A stretch of DNA of 64,000 bases from Paraburkholderia sp. (GTDB lineage Bacteria; Pseudomonadota; Gammaproteobacteria; Burkholderiales; Burkholderiaceae): NCBI GenBank assembly GCA_004322045.1, contig SCRN01000016.1, positions 1 through 64,000 of the forward strand, in the 5' to 3' direction. How positions within the stretch are numbered: the stretch's first letter is position 1; each line of letters starts with the position of its first letter. The position numbers and the translations under genes are program-made. Under the pieces are notes generated by a model. That model was not told where the DNA came from. It did no database searches and saw only the letters and a list, made by a program, of their open reading frames with translations. This document shows positions 9,374-17,253 of this stretch, in pieces.

Positions 9374-10276
9374 ATGCTGATTCATCCGAATTTCGATCCC
9401 ATTGCAATTCATTTCGGCCCGCTTGCCGTGCGCTGGTACGGACTGATGTACCTCGTCGGCTTCATTTTGGCGGTCGTCATCGCCCGGCTGCGGCTGCGTT
9501 TGCCCCATGTCGCGGCGCAAGGCTGGACCGCGAGGGATATCGACGACATCTTGTTCTACGGCGTGCTCGGCACGATTTTGGGTGGCCGGCTCGGCTATGT
9601 GTTGTTCTACAAAGCCGATTACTACTTCGCGCACCCGCTCGATATCTTCAAAGTGTGGCAAGGCGGGATGTCGTTTCACGGCGGCTTCCTCGGCGTCACG
9701 CTGGCGATGGTGTTGTTCGCCTATCAGCGCAAGCGCACGTGGCTGCAAGTGACGGACTTCGTCGCGCCGATGGTGCCGACGGGGCTTGCCGCCGGGCGCT
9801 TAGGTAATTTCATCAACGGCGAACTGTGGGGACGCGTGACCGATCCGCAGGCGCCGTGGGCGATGATGTTCCAAAGCGCATCGAACGACGACGCGCTCTG
9901 GCTCGCCGCGCACCCGCAGCTTGCGGCGAAGTGGCATCTTGCGCCTATCTTCGCGCAATATCACATGCTGCCGCGCCATCCCTCGGAGCTGTACGAGATC
10001 GCGCTCGAAGGCATCGCGCTGTTTCTCGTGCTGTTCTTTTTCACGCGCAAGCCGCGCCCGGTCGGCGCGGCTTCAGCCGTGTTTCTGATCGGTTACGGGC
10101 TGGCGCGCTTCACCGTCGAGTTTGCGCGCGAACCCGACGATTTCCTGGGTTTGCTCGCGCTCGGTCTGTCGATGGGGCAGTGGCTGTCGCTGCCGATGAT
10201 CGTCGCCGGCATTCTCTTGCTGATCTGGTCGTATCGGCGCGCCCGCGTGGCGCCAGCCGGGGCGTCGCTGCGCTGA
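9374..10276 (+). CDS. lgt: Prolipoprotein diacylglyceryl transferase
   Basis: A 300-residue multi-spanning inner-membrane enzyme. It transfers diacylglycerol from phosphatidylglycerol to the lipobox cysteine of prolipoproteins, the first step of lipoprotein maturation. The conserved features are all present: [13 protein letters not shown] near the N-terminus, [22 protein letters not shown] with the essential His, and the Lgt signature [14 protein letters not shown] around residues 138-151. Several hydrophobic helices are evident. The ATG at 9374 gives the family N-terminus [11 protein letters not shown]. At least two lipoprotein substrates are encoded here: the OmpA-like protein at 34.2-34.8 kb and the SOD-like protein at 36.6-37.2 kb. 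Confidence 0.96.
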   Translation: MLIHPNFDPIAIHFGPLAVRWYGLMYLVGFILAVVIARLRLRLPHVAAQGWTARDIDDILFYGVLGTILGGRLGYVLFYKADYYFAHPLDIFKVWQGGMSFHGGFLGVTLAMVLFAYQRKRTWLQVTDFVAPMVPTGLAAGRLGNFINGELWGRVTDPQAPWAMMFQSASNDDALWLAAHPQLAAKWHLAPIFAQYHMLPRHPSELYEIALEGIALFLVLFFFTRKPRPVGAASAVFLIGYGLARFTVEFAREPDDFLGLLALGLSMGQWLSLPMIVAGILLLIWSYRRARVAPAGASLR

Positions 10277-10293
10277 GCGCGTAGCCGCTTTCG

Positions 10294-10328
10294 CCGGCGC
10301 CCGGCTATGGCAGCCGCGCGCCGGCGAT
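10294..10328. terminator. Long GC hairpin between convergent lgt and the SIMPL gene
   Basis: CGCCGGCGC (10294-10302) pairs with GCGCCGGCG (10320-10328). Inside, CGGCT (10304-10308) pairs with AGCCG (10314-10318) around a 5-nt loop, giving 14 base pairs interrupted by one C-C mismatch. It starts 18 nt after the lgt stop, and there is no U-tract. Bidirectional terminator or 3'-stabilising role is inferred. Confidence 0.45.
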
Positions 10329-10399
10329 AGGCGCCGCTCCTTCGCTATCCGGGCTTGAATGCGCCCAGCGATCGGCCCTCGGCCCTCGGCCCGCCGCCG

Positions 10400-11122
10400 T
10401 CAGCGCGTCATTTGCACCGAGCCGGATACGGTTACGGTCACCGTTGATTTGCCGCCTTCGACAGGCAACGGTGCTGGCGCAGATCCGGCCGCCATCGCCC
10501 GCATGGCGAACATCGGCCGCGGCGGCGGCGCATTGTTGCTGCCCACGTTGACTTCGCGAATCGTGTAGCCGGTGTAGCCGAAGGCATGCGCGGACGAATC
10601 GGCCTGCCCTCTGAACTTCTTGATGGCGTCGGCGGTCAGCGCGTCCGCCGCTTTGCGCTGCGCCTCGGGCGAGAGCGAGAATGCCACGCTGCCGATCTGC
10701 ATCGTGGCGTTGATCTGCCCCGCGAGCTTGGTCGCCGCCGCGAAATCGCGCGATTCGAGGACGACTTCGGTGCGGCCGCGCCAGGAGGCGAGATGGCCGT
10801 CGCGGTCGGTCGTCGGGTAGACCGTAAATGCGCCTGTGTGAGCCGTGACGTCGGACACGCCGCGCGCTTGCTTGAGCGCCGCCTCGGCATGCCGATTGAG
10901 CGCATCGGTGAGCGAGGCGGCATCGCGTGCCTCTTGCTCGTAGAACAGCGTGATTTCCACGACGTCCTGCGGCACGTCGGTGCTCGCTTGCGCCGACAGC
11001 GACAGCACGCCGGAGGGCTCGTGTTGCGTCATGACAGTATCGGCACGCGCCGGCAGCGCCGCTAGGGCGAACGGCGCGGCGGCCGCGGCGGCCAGAACCA
11101 AGCTTGCGGTTGTTCTTTTCAT
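10400..11122 (-). CDS. Periplasmic SIMPL-domain (DUF541) protein
   Basis: A 240-residue secreted protein with a clear signal peptide (MKRTTASLVLAAAAAA...LPARA, cleavage near residue 27). The mature part has the SIMPL/DUF541 pattern: GVLSLSAQASTDVPQDVVEITL at the start, a long Ala-rich helix with LNRHAEAALKQA, and a C-terminal VTVTVSGSVQM strand. Family members include E. coli YggE, linked to oxidative stress, and BP26 of Brucella, which forms rings; the molecular function is not established. A Pro-rich stretch (NNAPPPRPMFAMRAM) precedes the last strand. It is convergent with lgt and lies downstream of the EVE gene on the same strand, with a 121-bp gap in which I see no other feature. Confidence 0.88.
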   Translation of the reverse strand: MKRTTASLVLAAAAAAPFALAALPARADTVMTQHEPSGVLSLSAQASTDVPQDVVEITLFYEQEARDAASLTDALNRHAEAALKQARGVSDVTAHTGAFTVYPTTDRDGHLASWRGRTEVVLESRDFAAATKLAGQINATMQIGSVAFSLSPEAQRKAADALTADAIKKFRGQADSSAHAFGYTGYTIREVNVGSNNAPPPRPMFAMRAMAAGSAPAPLPVEGGKSTVTVTVSGSVQMTR

Positions 11123-11243
11123 TTTCGTCGGTGCTCCGAGTGGGCTACGTTCCTAAACATTGGGATCATGAGAACCCGAGCGAGCCTAGTACTCTCAATA
11201 CCCTAATACGAGCCAATGGCTGCCGCGTGTCCTGCCCGATGCG

Positions 11244-11702
11244 TCATGCGAGCGCTTTCGTGATGAAACGCCACTCGTCTTCGGTCACGGGCGTGATCGA
11301 CAGCCGGTTGCCTTTGGCGAGCACGCGCATGCCGGCCAACTCCGGATGCGCGCGCAACTGCGCGAGCGACACGAGCGGAATTTTCTTCACGAAGCGCACG
11401 TCGACGAGCATCCAGCGTGGCGTTTCGCGCGTCGACTTGGCATCGTAGTACGGGCTCTTCGGGTTGAATTGCGTCGGATCGGGATACGCACCCGACACGA
11501 CTTCGGCAATGCCCGCGATGCCAGGTTCCGGACAACTCGAATGATAGAAGAGGACGCCGTCGCCGAGTCCCATCATGTCGCGCATGAAGTTGCGCGCTTG
11601 ATAATTGCGCACGCCTGTCCATGGCAGCGTGCGCTTGGGCGCGGCGGCGAGATCGTCGATGCTGGCTTCGTCAGGTTCCGATTTCATGAGCCAATAGCGC
11701 AT
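11244..11702 (-). CDS. EVE-domain protein (YgfA-position neighbour of 6S RNA)
   Basis: A 152-residue protein that is almost entirely an EVE domain: MRYWLMKSEPDEASIDDL at the start, then WTGVRNYQARNFMRDM, GVLFYHSSCPEPGIAGIAEVV and the C-terminal RLSITPVTEDEW. EVE domains belong to the PUA-like superfamily that recognises modified bases in DNA or RNA. The start at 11702 matches the family N-terminus; an in-frame TTG at 11717 would fall inside the 6S RNA terminator. No strong ribosome site is visible. It sits directly behind 6S RNA, the position that in E. coli is held by the unrelated ygfA. Its biological role is unknown. Confidence 0.92.
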   Translation of the reverse strand: MRYWLMKSEPDEASIDDLAAAPKRTLPWTGVRNYQARNFMRDMMGLGDGVLFYHSSCPEPGIAGIAEVVSGAYPDPTQFNPKSPYYDAKSTRETPRWMLVDVRFVKKIPLVSLAQLRAHPELAGMRVLAKGNRLSITPVTEDEWRFITKALA

Positions 11703-11717
11703 GGATGCAGGCCCCAA

Positions 11718-11747
11718 ATGAAAACGGCATCGGTAGCACCGATGCCG
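11718..11747 (-). terminator. Rho-independent terminator after 6S RNA
   Basis: On the minus strand CGGCATCGGT-GCT-ACCGATGCCG forms a perfect 10-bp stem with a 3-nt loop (11725-11747), followed by TTTTCATTT. It lies just downstream of the 6S RNA 3' end and 15 nt before the EVE start codon. Confidence 0.85.
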
Positions 11748-11755
11748 TTGAATAA

Positions 11756-11937
11756 AATCCCCGCCTTAGCCGCTAGGCCGGCATCCTGAACCTGAGGTTC
11801 AGAATTGGTCGCAGTTAGCAGCACTTCGGGTACATCAGACAGATGTGACGCGCACGCCCGTGCTACAAATTTCCGCAACCATGCACATGGCATTGGTTCA
11901 AGGAATTTATGACCTTGGCGAACCAGGCAGGGAAGCC
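11756..11937 (-). ncRNA. ssrS: 6S RNA
   Basis: On the minus strand the segment carries features recognisable from E. coli 6S RNA. A 5' arm has CCCTGCCTGGTTCGCCAAGG, then CCTTGAACC. Near the 3' end CTGCGACCAATTCTGAACC is followed by the self-complementary CTGAACCTCAGGTTCAG. CCCTGCCT at the 5' end pairs perfectly (one G-U) with AGGCGGGG at the 3' end as the closing stem. The length of about 182 nt matches the family. 6S RNA mimics an open promoter and sequesters sigma-70 RNA polymerase in stationary phase. The location between zapA and the next gene is the conserved proteobacterial position. The ends are estimated from the stem, within a few nucleotides. Confidence 0.88.
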
Positions 11938-11973
11938 TTAAAACCTGTTATTTGAGAACTGCCGCTCGTTACG

Positions 11974-12288
11974 TTACAGCGCCTCGTGTTGATCGAGCAC
12001 CGCACCGAGCTTGTCGTTCATTTGGCGCATTGTACGCCGGATTTCTTCGGCGGGGAACGCTTCGCCATGACGCACGCTTTGCTGCAGCTTGAGCAGCTCC
12101 GATGCGAGCGAAAGCGCCGCCATCACCGCGATGCGATCGGTGCCGCGAATGTTGCTCATCGAGCGGATCTTGGACATTTCCGCATCGACGCGCGCCACGG
12201 CTTCGAGCAGCGCCGCTTCGGTTTCCGGGGAACAAGCGAGGCGATAGCTCTGGCCGAGAATCGTCGCTTCGATCTGTTTCGTCGTCAT
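11974..12288 (-). CDS. zapA: Cell division protein ZapA
   Basis: A 104-residue Z-ring-associated protein that binds and bundles FtsZ filaments. The N-terminus MTTKQIEATILGQSYRLACSPE and the following VDAEMSKIR...RGTDRIAVMAALSLASELL are the ZapA globular domain, and the rest is a predicted coiled coil for dimerisation. It overlaps the upstream zapB-like gene by 4 nt (ATGA), which implies translational coupling, and 6S RNA begins about 36 nt after its stop. The zapA-ssrS pairing is conserved from gamma- to betaproteobacteria, which supports both calls. Confidence 0.95.
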   Translation of the reverse strand: MTTKQIEATILGQSYRLACSPETEAALLEAVARVDAEMSKIRSMSNIRGTDRIAVMAALSLASELLKLQQSVRHGEAFPAEEIRRTMRQMNDKLGAVLDQHEAL

Positions 12289-12635
12289 GCATCTTCTCCA
12301 TGCGCGGCGGCGCCCGCAGCGCTCTGGTGCTGCTGCGTGGCGAGCAAATCGAGCTGGCTGTCGGAATCGTAGGGGCCGTTCGTGCGCGGCAATTTTTCGA
12401 GGATGGCGTTCAAGCGCACCTGCGCATCGTCGATTTTTGCGACGAGCGCATCTCGTTCGGCTTGAAGCGCGTTACGCGCTTCGCGCAAGAGCGCGAGCTC
12501 GGCATGGGCCGCCCCGTTTTCTTGGCGCAATTGCGCGAGTTGCTCTTCGAGCGCGTGCCGTGCCTGCTGCTGGCGCTCGTTGATCGCGATCAGCCGGCCG
12601 ATATTTTGTGAGAGGGATTCGAGTTCGTTGAGCAT
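12285..12635 (-). CDS. ZapB-like / TIGR02449-type coiled-coil protein
   Basis: A 116-residue, almost wholly coiled-coil protein. It begins MLNELESLSQNIGRLIAINERQQQ and continues with Gln/Glu/Ala/Leu heptad-like sequence to about residue 85. A polar tail follows. Proteins of this kind next to zapA are annotated as TIGR02449 or ZapB-like, and are presumed to work with ZapA at the division site. Function here is inferred from the 4-nt overlap with zapA and the coiled coil. There is no signal peptide or membrane segment. The gene appears to head the zapB-like, zapA, ssrS unit and is divergent from the riboswitch-btuB transcript. Confidence 0.78.
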   Translation of the reverse strand: MLNELESLSQNIGRLIAINERQQQARHALEEQLAQLRQENGAAHAELALLREARNALQAERDALVAKIDDAQVRLNAILEKLPRTNGPYDSDSQLDLLATQQHQSAAGAAAHGEDA

Positions 12636-12810
12636 CTGCTGCGTCCTCTAAAGACCACGCATTTTAGCGCTAAATATGGGCACTTCCGATCGCAGTCTCG
12701 TATCGAGACGTAACCGTTGTAGGCTTTTTTTGCAGAATGGACCGTTTACGCACGATGTTTGCGGGCGTTTTGGCCGTTTCTTGACGCCTCCTGCCCCCGC
12801 TCCTACACTT

Positions 12811-13028
12811 GCGGCACTTTGGTGCTCGCGCGCTAGGCTGCCTATGCGCGCGGTTAAACGGGAAACAGGGAGCGAAGTCCGCTCGGACGAGCCAACCTGT
12901 GCTGCCCCCGCCAACGGTAAGCGACACGCGCGGTACATGACACCTGGCCGCGCAATACGCCTCCAATGCCACTGCGTGACCCACGCGGGAAGGCGGAGGC
13001 GGTTCGTCGTCAGCCCGGATACCGGCCA
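12811..13028 (+). promoter_or_regulatory. Cobalamin (AdoCbl) riboswitch
   Basis: The conserved core blocks appear in order. GGTTAAACGGGAAACAGGG lies at about 12852-12872. CTGTGCTGCCCCCGC followed by AACGGTAAGC is near 12898-12925. TGCCACTGCGTGA and CGCGGGAAGGCGG are around 12967-12995. GTCAGCCCGGATACCGGCC at 13009-13027 is the B12-box arm. This RNA binds cobalamin and lowers expression of the downstream genes. It sits 117 nt ahead of btuB and should govern the btuB-btuC-btuD unit and perhaps cobTSC. The expression platform would lie in 13029-13144, whose fold I have not worked out. The remaining gap back to 12636 shows nothing else clear. Confidence 0.94.
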
Positions 13029-13144
13029 GAGTGGGAGTGCGATGCCGCGCTCGCGCCGCCTCGCGTCGCGCGCCGGTGTCGCGCTCGATGACAAAGCAGT
13101 CTGCGGGGAGCAGGCTGCGTGCCGATCCCACAGGAAACCACACG

Positions 13145-15073
13145 ATGTCCACGCTTACCGTCCGTGCGGCGCTGCTTGCGTTCGCCGGTCTGCCCCTTGT
13201 CGCGCTCGCGCAGAGCGCGCCGAGCGATCCCGCTTTTTCGTCGTCCGAGCATGCCGCCGCTTCGCCCCCTGCCGCGCCCGCCGGTGCAACGTCGGCAGCC
13301 GCCAACGGCGGCGCGCTCGCGCCCGTCGTCGTCACCGCTCAGCGCGGGCCGCAGTCGCTTGCCGAAGCGATTCCGCAAACCACACGCTTCTCGCGCGAGG
13401 ACATCGAAGATTCCACGGCGACCGATCTGCCGGGCTTGCTCGCCGAAGCGCCGGGCGCGCAACTCGTCCGCAACGGCCCGCCCGGATCGAACGTGACGCT
13501 GTTTTTGCGCGGCGGCTCGGCGACGCAATCGCTCGTGCTGATCGACGGCGTGCGCGTCGATTCGGTGAGCCTCGGGCAGGCGCAAATCGGGCAGATTCCA
13601 CTGTCCCAAGTCGATCGCGTAGAAGTCGTGAACGGCGACGTGTCGGCGCTGTACGGCTCGGGCGCGATGGGCGGCGTCGTGCAAGTGTTCACCAAGGACG
13701 GCGGCAATCATCCGCCGCGCTTCGATTTCTCGCTCGGCTACGGCAGCTATCACACGCAGACGCAACAGGCCGGCGTGCAAGGCGCACTCGACAAGGACGG
13801 CAAGACGACGTTCAGCTTCAATGTGTCGCGCTCGAAAGACGACGGTTTCTCGGCCATCGATCCGCGGCTCGCGCCCAGTGCGAACCCGGGCCCGGACGGC
13901 TACCTGAACGAAACGGTGTCGGCCATGGTGCGCCACAAGTTCGACGAGCGCTGGGACGCGGGCGTACGCTACTTCCAATCGAACGGGAAGGACAGCTTCG
14001 ACAATGCGTTCGGCGCGCCGACGGACGTGAACTACCTCTATAGCAAAGTGCGTGAAGCCTCGGTCTTCGCCAACGGCAAGCTCACCGATTGGTGGACGAC
14101 TCACTTGACCGCGGCGCTCGGCGACGATCGCGCGATCGACAAGACCAACGGCGTCTACAACAACCGATTCGACACCGACAATCGTCAATACACATGGCAG
14201 AACGATTTCAAGCTCGGCGCGCAGCAGAAGCTGCAACTCGGCTATGAGCGGCTCGATCAAAGCCTCGACTCGGATCAGTTCGCGGCGCCCGACCGGCACG
14301 TGAATTCGGTGTTCGCGGGGTACGCGGCGCGTTTCGGCGCGAGCCAGATCCAGGCGAACGTGCGGCGCGATCAATATTCCGATTTCGGCGGCGCCAACAC
14401 CTACTATCTGGGCTACGGCTTCGATTTCACCGAGCATTGGAAAGCGACGGCGAGCTACTCCAGCGCGTTTCGCGCGCCGAGTTTCGACGATCTGTACTTC
14501 CCGGGCAGCGGCAATCCGTCGATTCGCCCCGAGCGCAGCCACTCCGTCGAAGCCGCGCTGCAGTATGCGTCGGATGCGCTCGGCATCGTGCGGCTTACGG
14601 CGTTTCAGACGCGCTACTCGGATCTCATCAACTATGTTCCGACCCAAGGCGGCTTGTTCTATCTCGCCGAAAACGTGGGCCGGGCGAAAGTGCAGGGGCT
14701 CGAAGGCTCATGGGCCGGCGAAGTCGGCAAGACCCGCGTGCGGGCGGCGCTGACGGTGCAAAATCCGGTCGACGAGGATACGCATACCGATCTGCCACGC
14801 CGTGCGCGGCATTTCGCTTCGTTTTCGGCGAATCGTTCGTTCGGCGGCTGGCGCGTCGGCGGCGAGTGGATCGTCAGCGGCCCGCGCGACGATAGCGGCG
14901 CCAATCTGGCCGGGTTCGGTCTCGTGAATTTGTCGGCGCGCTACGACATCACCAAATCGTGGTATGTAAGTGCCCACATCGATAACCTGTTCGACAAGAA
15001 CTATGAGCTCGCCTACACCTACAACACGCCGCGCCGCAGCGCGTTCATCACGATCGGTTGGCAGCAGCAGTAG
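13145..15073 (+). CDS. btuB: TonB-dependent vitamin B12 receptor
   Basis: A 642-residue outer-membrane transporter. A signal peptide (MSTLTVRAALLAFAGLPLVALA) is followed by an Ala/Pro-rich spacer and a TonB box (APVVVTAQR). The plug domain runs to about residue 190, with LPGLLAEAPGAQLVRNG and VEVVNGDVSALYGSGAMGGVVQVFTK. A 22-strand beta barrel ends in an aromatic-rich C-terminal strand (AFITIGWQQQ). The B12 assignment rests on the upstream cobalamin riboswitch and the btuCD genes downstream, since the barrel alone does not prove the ligand. The ATG at 13145 follows an AGGAAA site and starts the signal peptide. B12 import should be repressed when intracellular AdoCbl is high. Confidence 0.93.
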   Translation: MSTLTVRAALLAFAGLPLVALAQSAPSDPAFSSSEHAAASPPAAPAGATSAAANGGALAPVVVTAQRGPQSLAEAIPQTTRFSREDIEDSTATDLPGLLAEAPGAQLVRNGPPGSNVTLFLRGGSATQSLVLIDGVRVDSVSLGQAQIGQIPLSQVDRVEVVNGDVSALYGSGAMGGVVQVFTKDGGNHPPRFDFSLGYGSYHTQTQQAGVQGALDKDGKTTFSFNVSRSKDDGFSAIDPRLAPSANPGPDGYLNETVSAMVRHKFDERWDAGVRYFQSNGKDSFDNAFGAPTDVNYLYSKVREASVFANGKLTDWWTTHLTAALGDDRAIDKTNGVYNNRFDTDNRQYTWQNDFKLGAQQKLQLGYERLDQSLDSDQFAAPDRHVNSVFAGYAARFGASQIQANVRRDQYSDFGGANTYYLGYGFDFTEHWKATASYSSAFRAPSFDDLYFPGSGNPSIRPERSHSVEAALQYASDALGIVRLTAFQTRYSDLINYVPTQGGLFYLAENVGRAKVQGLEGSWAGEVGKTRVRAALTVQNPVDEDTHTDLPRRARHFASFSANRSFGGWRVGGEWIVSGPRDDSGANLAGFGLVNLSARYDITKSWYVSAHIDNLFDKNYELAYTYNTPRRSAFITIGWQQQ

Positions 15074-15181
15074 CAGTAGCGCGCGAGCCGGCAGGGCGCT
15101 TCGCGCAAGCCGCGATGGGCTTGCGGTGCGTCTCGCGCTCACCGCTTCGCGCGATCGCGGCGGCGAGGCGAGCGTGCGCCG

Positions 15182-16234
15182 ATGAACCTGCCTGTGTCGC
15201 ACGCGCGCGCCCCGATGAACGCGCGCCGTGCGTGCTCCGTTTGGGTCGTGCTGGCGCTGACCGGCCTGGTCGTTTTCGTTGCTGCGCTTGCGCTCGGCAG
15301 CGTGACGATCTCGCCGTGGCAGGTTTTGCTCGCCCTCGTGCATGCCTCGTCGCACGTCGCCGATGGCGGGCCGGCGGGCGATCTCGCCGGCGAAATCGTG
15401 CGCGGCTTGCGCTTGCCGCGCGCGTTGGCGGGCTTTTCGTGCGGGGCGTTGCTCGCGCTCGCCGGTGCGTTGTTGCAGGTGCTGCTGCGCAATCCGCTCG
15501 CCGAACCGTACGTGCTCGGGGTATCCGGGGGCGCGGCGGCATTTGCCGTGGCGGCCTTGTTCGCCGGATGTGCTTGGTGGTTCGTCGATCTGGCATCGTT
15601 CAGCGGCGCATTGCTCTCGATCGCGCTCGTGCTGGGCCTCGCGCGGCGGGAGTTTTGGCGCGGCGAGCGCCAGGAAGCCTCGCCGCGGTTGCTGCTGACT
15701 GGCGTCGTCGTGGCGACGGGCTGGGGCGCCGCCATCACGTTGTTCATTGCGCTCGCGCCGGACGACCGGCTGCGCGGCATCGTGTTTTGGCTCACCGGCG
15801 ATTTGAACGGGGCCGCGAGTCCGTGGCCGGCGCTCGTTGCGCTGGCCGTCGCGCTCGGCGTGGCCGTGCCCGTCGCGCCGCAATTAAACGTGCTCTTGCG
15901 CGGCGATGCGTTGGCTAGCTCGCTCGGCGTGCCGGCTGCGAAGCTGCGGCTGCGCATTTACATCGTCGCCTCGCTTGCGGCGGCGGCGAGCGTGACGACG
16001 GCCGGAACGATCGGTTTCGTCGGTCTTGTCGTGCCGCATGCGCTGCGGCTCGTGCTCGGCAACGATCAGCGCATGCTCGTGCCGGCCAGCGCGCTCGCGG
16101 GCGGGATCGCCGTGATGGGTGCGGATCTCGCCGCGCGCACGGTGATCGCACCGGCGCAACTGCCCGTCGGTGTCGTGACGGCGCTCGTCGGCGTGCCGGT
16201 GTTTCTGTGGATGTTGCTTGGGAAACGCCGATGA
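15182..16234 (+). CDS. btuC: Vitamin B12 ABC transporter permease BtuC
   Basis: A 350-residue FecCD-family permease with about ten hydrophobic helices. Motifs are LRLPRALAGFSCGALLALAGALLQ, then RNPLAEPYVLGVSGGAAAF, and GTIGFVGLVVPHALRLVLG, the loop that contacts the ATPase. It imports cobalamin delivered by periplasmic BtuF. Two in-frame ATGs are close (15182 and 15215); the first gives a slightly longer cytoplasmic N-terminus. The stop codon overlaps the btuD start (ATGA at 16231-16234). The FecCD family also serves iron-siderophore uptake, but the riboswitch, btuB and cob neighbours favour B12. Confidence 0.93.
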   Translation: MNLPVSHARAPMNARRACSVWVVLALTGLVVFVAALALGSVTISPWQVLLALVHASSHVADGGPAGDLAGEIVRGLRLPRALAGFSCGALLALAGALLQVLLRNPLAEPYVLGVSGGAAAFAVAALFAGCAWWFVDLASFSGALLSIALVLGLARREFWRGERQEASPRLLLTGVVVATGWGAAITLFIALAPDDRLRGIVFWLTGDLNGAASPWPALVALAVALGVAVPVAPQLNVLLRGDALASSLGVPAAKLRLRIYIVASLAAAASVTTAGTIGFVGLVVPHALRLVLGNDQRMLVPASALAGGIAVMGADLAARTVIAPAQLPVGVVTALVGVPVFLWMLLGKRR

Positions 16235-17052
16235 AGTCGCTCGCTAGCGTGGATGCGAAGGCCCTTCCGGGCTCGCTCTCGGCGCAACATTTGACGCTGC
16301 GCGCCGGCGATCGCGTATTGCTCGAGGATTTCACGCACACGTTTTTTCCTGGCGAGATCTGGTGCATCGTGGGGCCGAACGGCGCGGGCAAGACGACGCT
16401 GATCACGACGCTCGCAGGGCTCGCTCGACCGGCGCACGGCCATGTCGAAGTCGACGGCGAGCGCATCGACGCGTGGCCGAGCGCGGCGCTGGCGCGGCGG
16501 CGGGCGTTGATGCCGCAGCATTCGCATGACGCATTCGGCGCGAACGTGCTCGATGTCGTGTTGCTCAATCGCTTCCCTCATCTGACGGGATGGGGATGGG
16601 AGCGACGGGAAGATCGCGCGGCGGCGCACGCGGCGCTCGAGACGCTCGGGCTTGCCTCGCTCGCTGCGCGCGATGTGCTCTCGCTCTCGGGCGGCGAGCG
16701 CCAGCGCGTCGCCTTGGCGGCCGCGCTGTGCCAGGCCGCGCCGCTGCTGCTGCTCGACGAGCCGCTCGCGTTTCTCGACTGGCACCATCAAATCGATTGT
16801 TTGACGGCGCTCGTGCGATGGACGCAGGCGTTGCCGCGCACGATCCTGTTTTCCTGTCACGACCTCAATCTCGCGAGACGCTTCGCGACCCACGCGCTGC
16901 TGCTCGAGGGTAACGGCGTCGCCCATACCGGCGCGGCACGCGATGTGCTTACGCCCGCGCTCGCGAGCCGCGCCTTCGGGTATCCCCTCGTCCTGATCGA
17001 GCAAAACGGCTATGAGGCGCTCGTCCCCGCTTTGCCGGAAGCCCCGTGCTGA
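16231..17052 (+). CDS. btuD: Vitamin B12 ABC transporter ATP-binding protein BtuD
   Basis: A 273-residue ABC ATPase. Walker A is GPNGAGKTT (48-56), the signature is LSGGERQ (152-158), Walker B is LLLLDEP (172-178), and the switch His lies in LFSCHDLNLARR. It drives import through BtuC and is translationally coupled to it by the 4-nt overlap. The frame extends upstream to 16207, inside btuC, but the overlapping ATG is preferred. A 201-nt gap containing only weak inverted repeats separates it from cobT, so cobTSC could have a separate promoter. Confidence 0.93.
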   Translation: MKSLASVDAKALPGSLSAQHLTLRAGDRVLLEDFTHTFFPGEIWCIVGPNGAGKTTLITTLAGLARPAHGHVEVDGERIDAWPSAALARRRALMPQHSHDAFGANVLDVVLLNRFPHLTGWGWERREDRAAAHAALETLGLASLAARDVLSLSGGERQRVALAAALCQAAPLLLLDEPLAFLDWHHQIDCLTALVRWTQALPRTILFSCHDLNLARRFATHALLLEGNGVAHTGAARDVLTPALASRAFGYPLVLIEQNGYEALVPALPEAPC

Positions 17053-17253
17053 AAGCGCGCACACGCCACACACCGGAAATCGACATAGTGATGTCCCTAA
17101 TACCGCGCTGCGGGGACGATGCGGTTTTACCGAATTGAACCGCCCCGACCGATGCGAGTATGGTGAGACCTTTGCGAAGCGCGCGCCTGCAATGCTGTTA
17201 TGGACGTTATGGAAACTGGCCGCGCATCGCCGGCTATTCGGATCGAATTGAGT

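Noticed and set aside
13010-14647. 545-codon minus-strand open frame opposite btuB
   Set aside because: An antisense shadow of a high-GC gene: Arg/Ala/Val-rich, no domain, while the plus strand encodes a complete TonB receptor.
17053-17253. Possible second cobalamin riboswitch before cobT
   Set aside because: The conserved blocks of the cobalamin riboswitch (GGGAA, GCCACTG and B12-box arms) are absent; only small inverted repeats are seen.
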